Origin: JADGHX01 sp035760965
Lineage (GTDB): Bacteria; Pseudomonadota; Gammaproteobacteria; Steroidobacterales; Steroidobacteraceae
Reading direction: 5' to 3'
Length of the DNA stretch: 64,000 nucleotides
NCBI GenBank assembly: GCA_035760965.1
Contig: DASTRY010000051.1
Coordinates: forward strand, 1-64,000
The notes under the pieces are model-generated. The model saw only the letters and a program-made list of their open reading frames with translations, did not search any database and was not told the origin of the DNA. How positions within the stretch are numbered: position 1 is the stretch's first letter; the number at the start of each line of letters is the position of its first letter. Below, piece after piece: positions 63,801-64,000 of this stretch. Made by a program: the position numbers and the translations under genes.

Positions 63801-64000
63801 TTACTGTCGCAATAGTGGATCGATGAGACCGAGGAGCTTTTCCAGAGCTCCTCGGTTGCCTTCCACCGCCGTCCGGCCGGCCGTGCCCATCCGGGCGCGT
63901 TCCGCGGGATTCCCGAGCAACTCCGCGACCCGCTGACCCAGCTCGGCGGCATCCTTCACCACCAGCGCCGCACCCGCGTCGATCAGGATGCGTGCGATGT
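63801..64000 (-). CDS. waaA: KDO transferase WaaA (KdtA), 3' end only
   Basis: C-terminal 65 residues of the lipid A KDO transferase. Translated from the minus strand it reads ILIDAGAALVVKDAAELGQRV, then AELLGNPAERARMGTAGRTAV and GNRGALEKLLGLIDPLL, matching the WaaA end with the NQGA-type helix. The stop at 63801-63803 abuts the convergent tolC stop, a common gamma arrangement. The rest, including the catalytic Glu, is outside the window. It completes KDO-lipid A assembly downstream of kdsD/kdsC in this window. Confidence 0.88.
   Translation of the reverse strand, partial: IARILIDAGAALVVKDAAELGQRVAELLGNPAERARMGTAGRTAVEGNRGALEKLLGLIDPLLRQ
63828..63856. repeat. 11-bp perfect hairpin within the waaA 3' end
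   Basis: Arms 63828-63838 and 63846-63856 pair perfectly around a 7-nt loop, 27 nt after the tolC stop and inside the waaA coding sequence. No U-run on either side, so it is more likely an RNA-stabilising or pausing element for the tolC transcript than a classic terminator. Confidence 0.55.

Overview
High-GC chromosomal backbone of a gammaproteobacterium. The 3' halves of the division cluster, petABC-sspAB, murA-ibaG, the KDO/Lpt cluster and rpoN-hpf-rapZ follow one another in the order familiar from Pseudomonas-like genomes. A V-type pyrophosphatase beside a PPi-type phosphofructokinase, many ECF/Ser-Thr kinase-style regulators and frequent GTG/TTG starts suggest a less-studied lineage; Nevskiales/Steroidobacterales-like is a guess, not a demonstration. 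No rRNA, tRNA, CRISPR array, IS element or prophage was found.

Layout. 1-4515 (minus): murE(partial)-ftsI-ftsL-rsmH-mraZ behind a near-consensus promoter and three MraZ boxes. 4719-5122 (minus): RNase P RNA. 5.2-8.5 kb: rsmI and divergent lpoA-yraN. 8.5-12.3 kb (minus): sspB, sspA and the cytochrome bc1 genes petC, petB, petA. 12.4-16.8 kb: DegS/AlgW-type protease and 6-phosphogluconolactonase, facing 6-phosphogluconate dehydrogenase, murA and ibaG. 16.9-23.5 kb (plus): kdsD-kdsC-lptC-lptA-lptB-rpoN-hpf-rapZ, an LPS-supply and transport operon followed by sigma-54 and hibernation factor; ptsN, usually between hpf and rapZ, is missing.

23.6-27.1 kb (minus): an ECF sigma factor translationally coupled to a transmembrane Ser/Thr kinase with TPR-like helices. 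27.3-29.2 kb: patatin phospholipase and a secreted peroxiredoxin. 29.1-39.3 kb (minus): a tightly packed run tkt-gap-pgk-pyk-S45 acylase-moxR-VWA, joining lower glycolysis to an envelope acylase and a MoxR/VWA pair. 39.7-47.6 kb: cpdA-like phosphodiesterase, TraB/GumN protein, two glycosyltransferases, a CPBP protease, a LON-domain protein, mpl and small unknown genes. 47.6-53.4 kb: rnd, adenylate kinase with a histone-like Lys/Ala tail, PPi-phosphofructokinase and a K+-independent H+-pyrophosphatase ending at a strong terminator.

53.5-58.5 kb holds the most distinctive accessory block: csbD, an unknown gene, then a bufferin-type RiPP operon (DUF2282 precursor, DUF692 MNIO enzyme, DUF2063 partner, DoxX), followed by a GNAT gene on the other strand, a XRE-cupin regulator and msrB. 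58.6-64 kb: PAS-GGDEF-EAL protein, pcm-like methyltransferase, rhodanese, tolC and the 3' end of waaA. Convergent neighbours often overlap at their 3' ends, giving a very compact genome.
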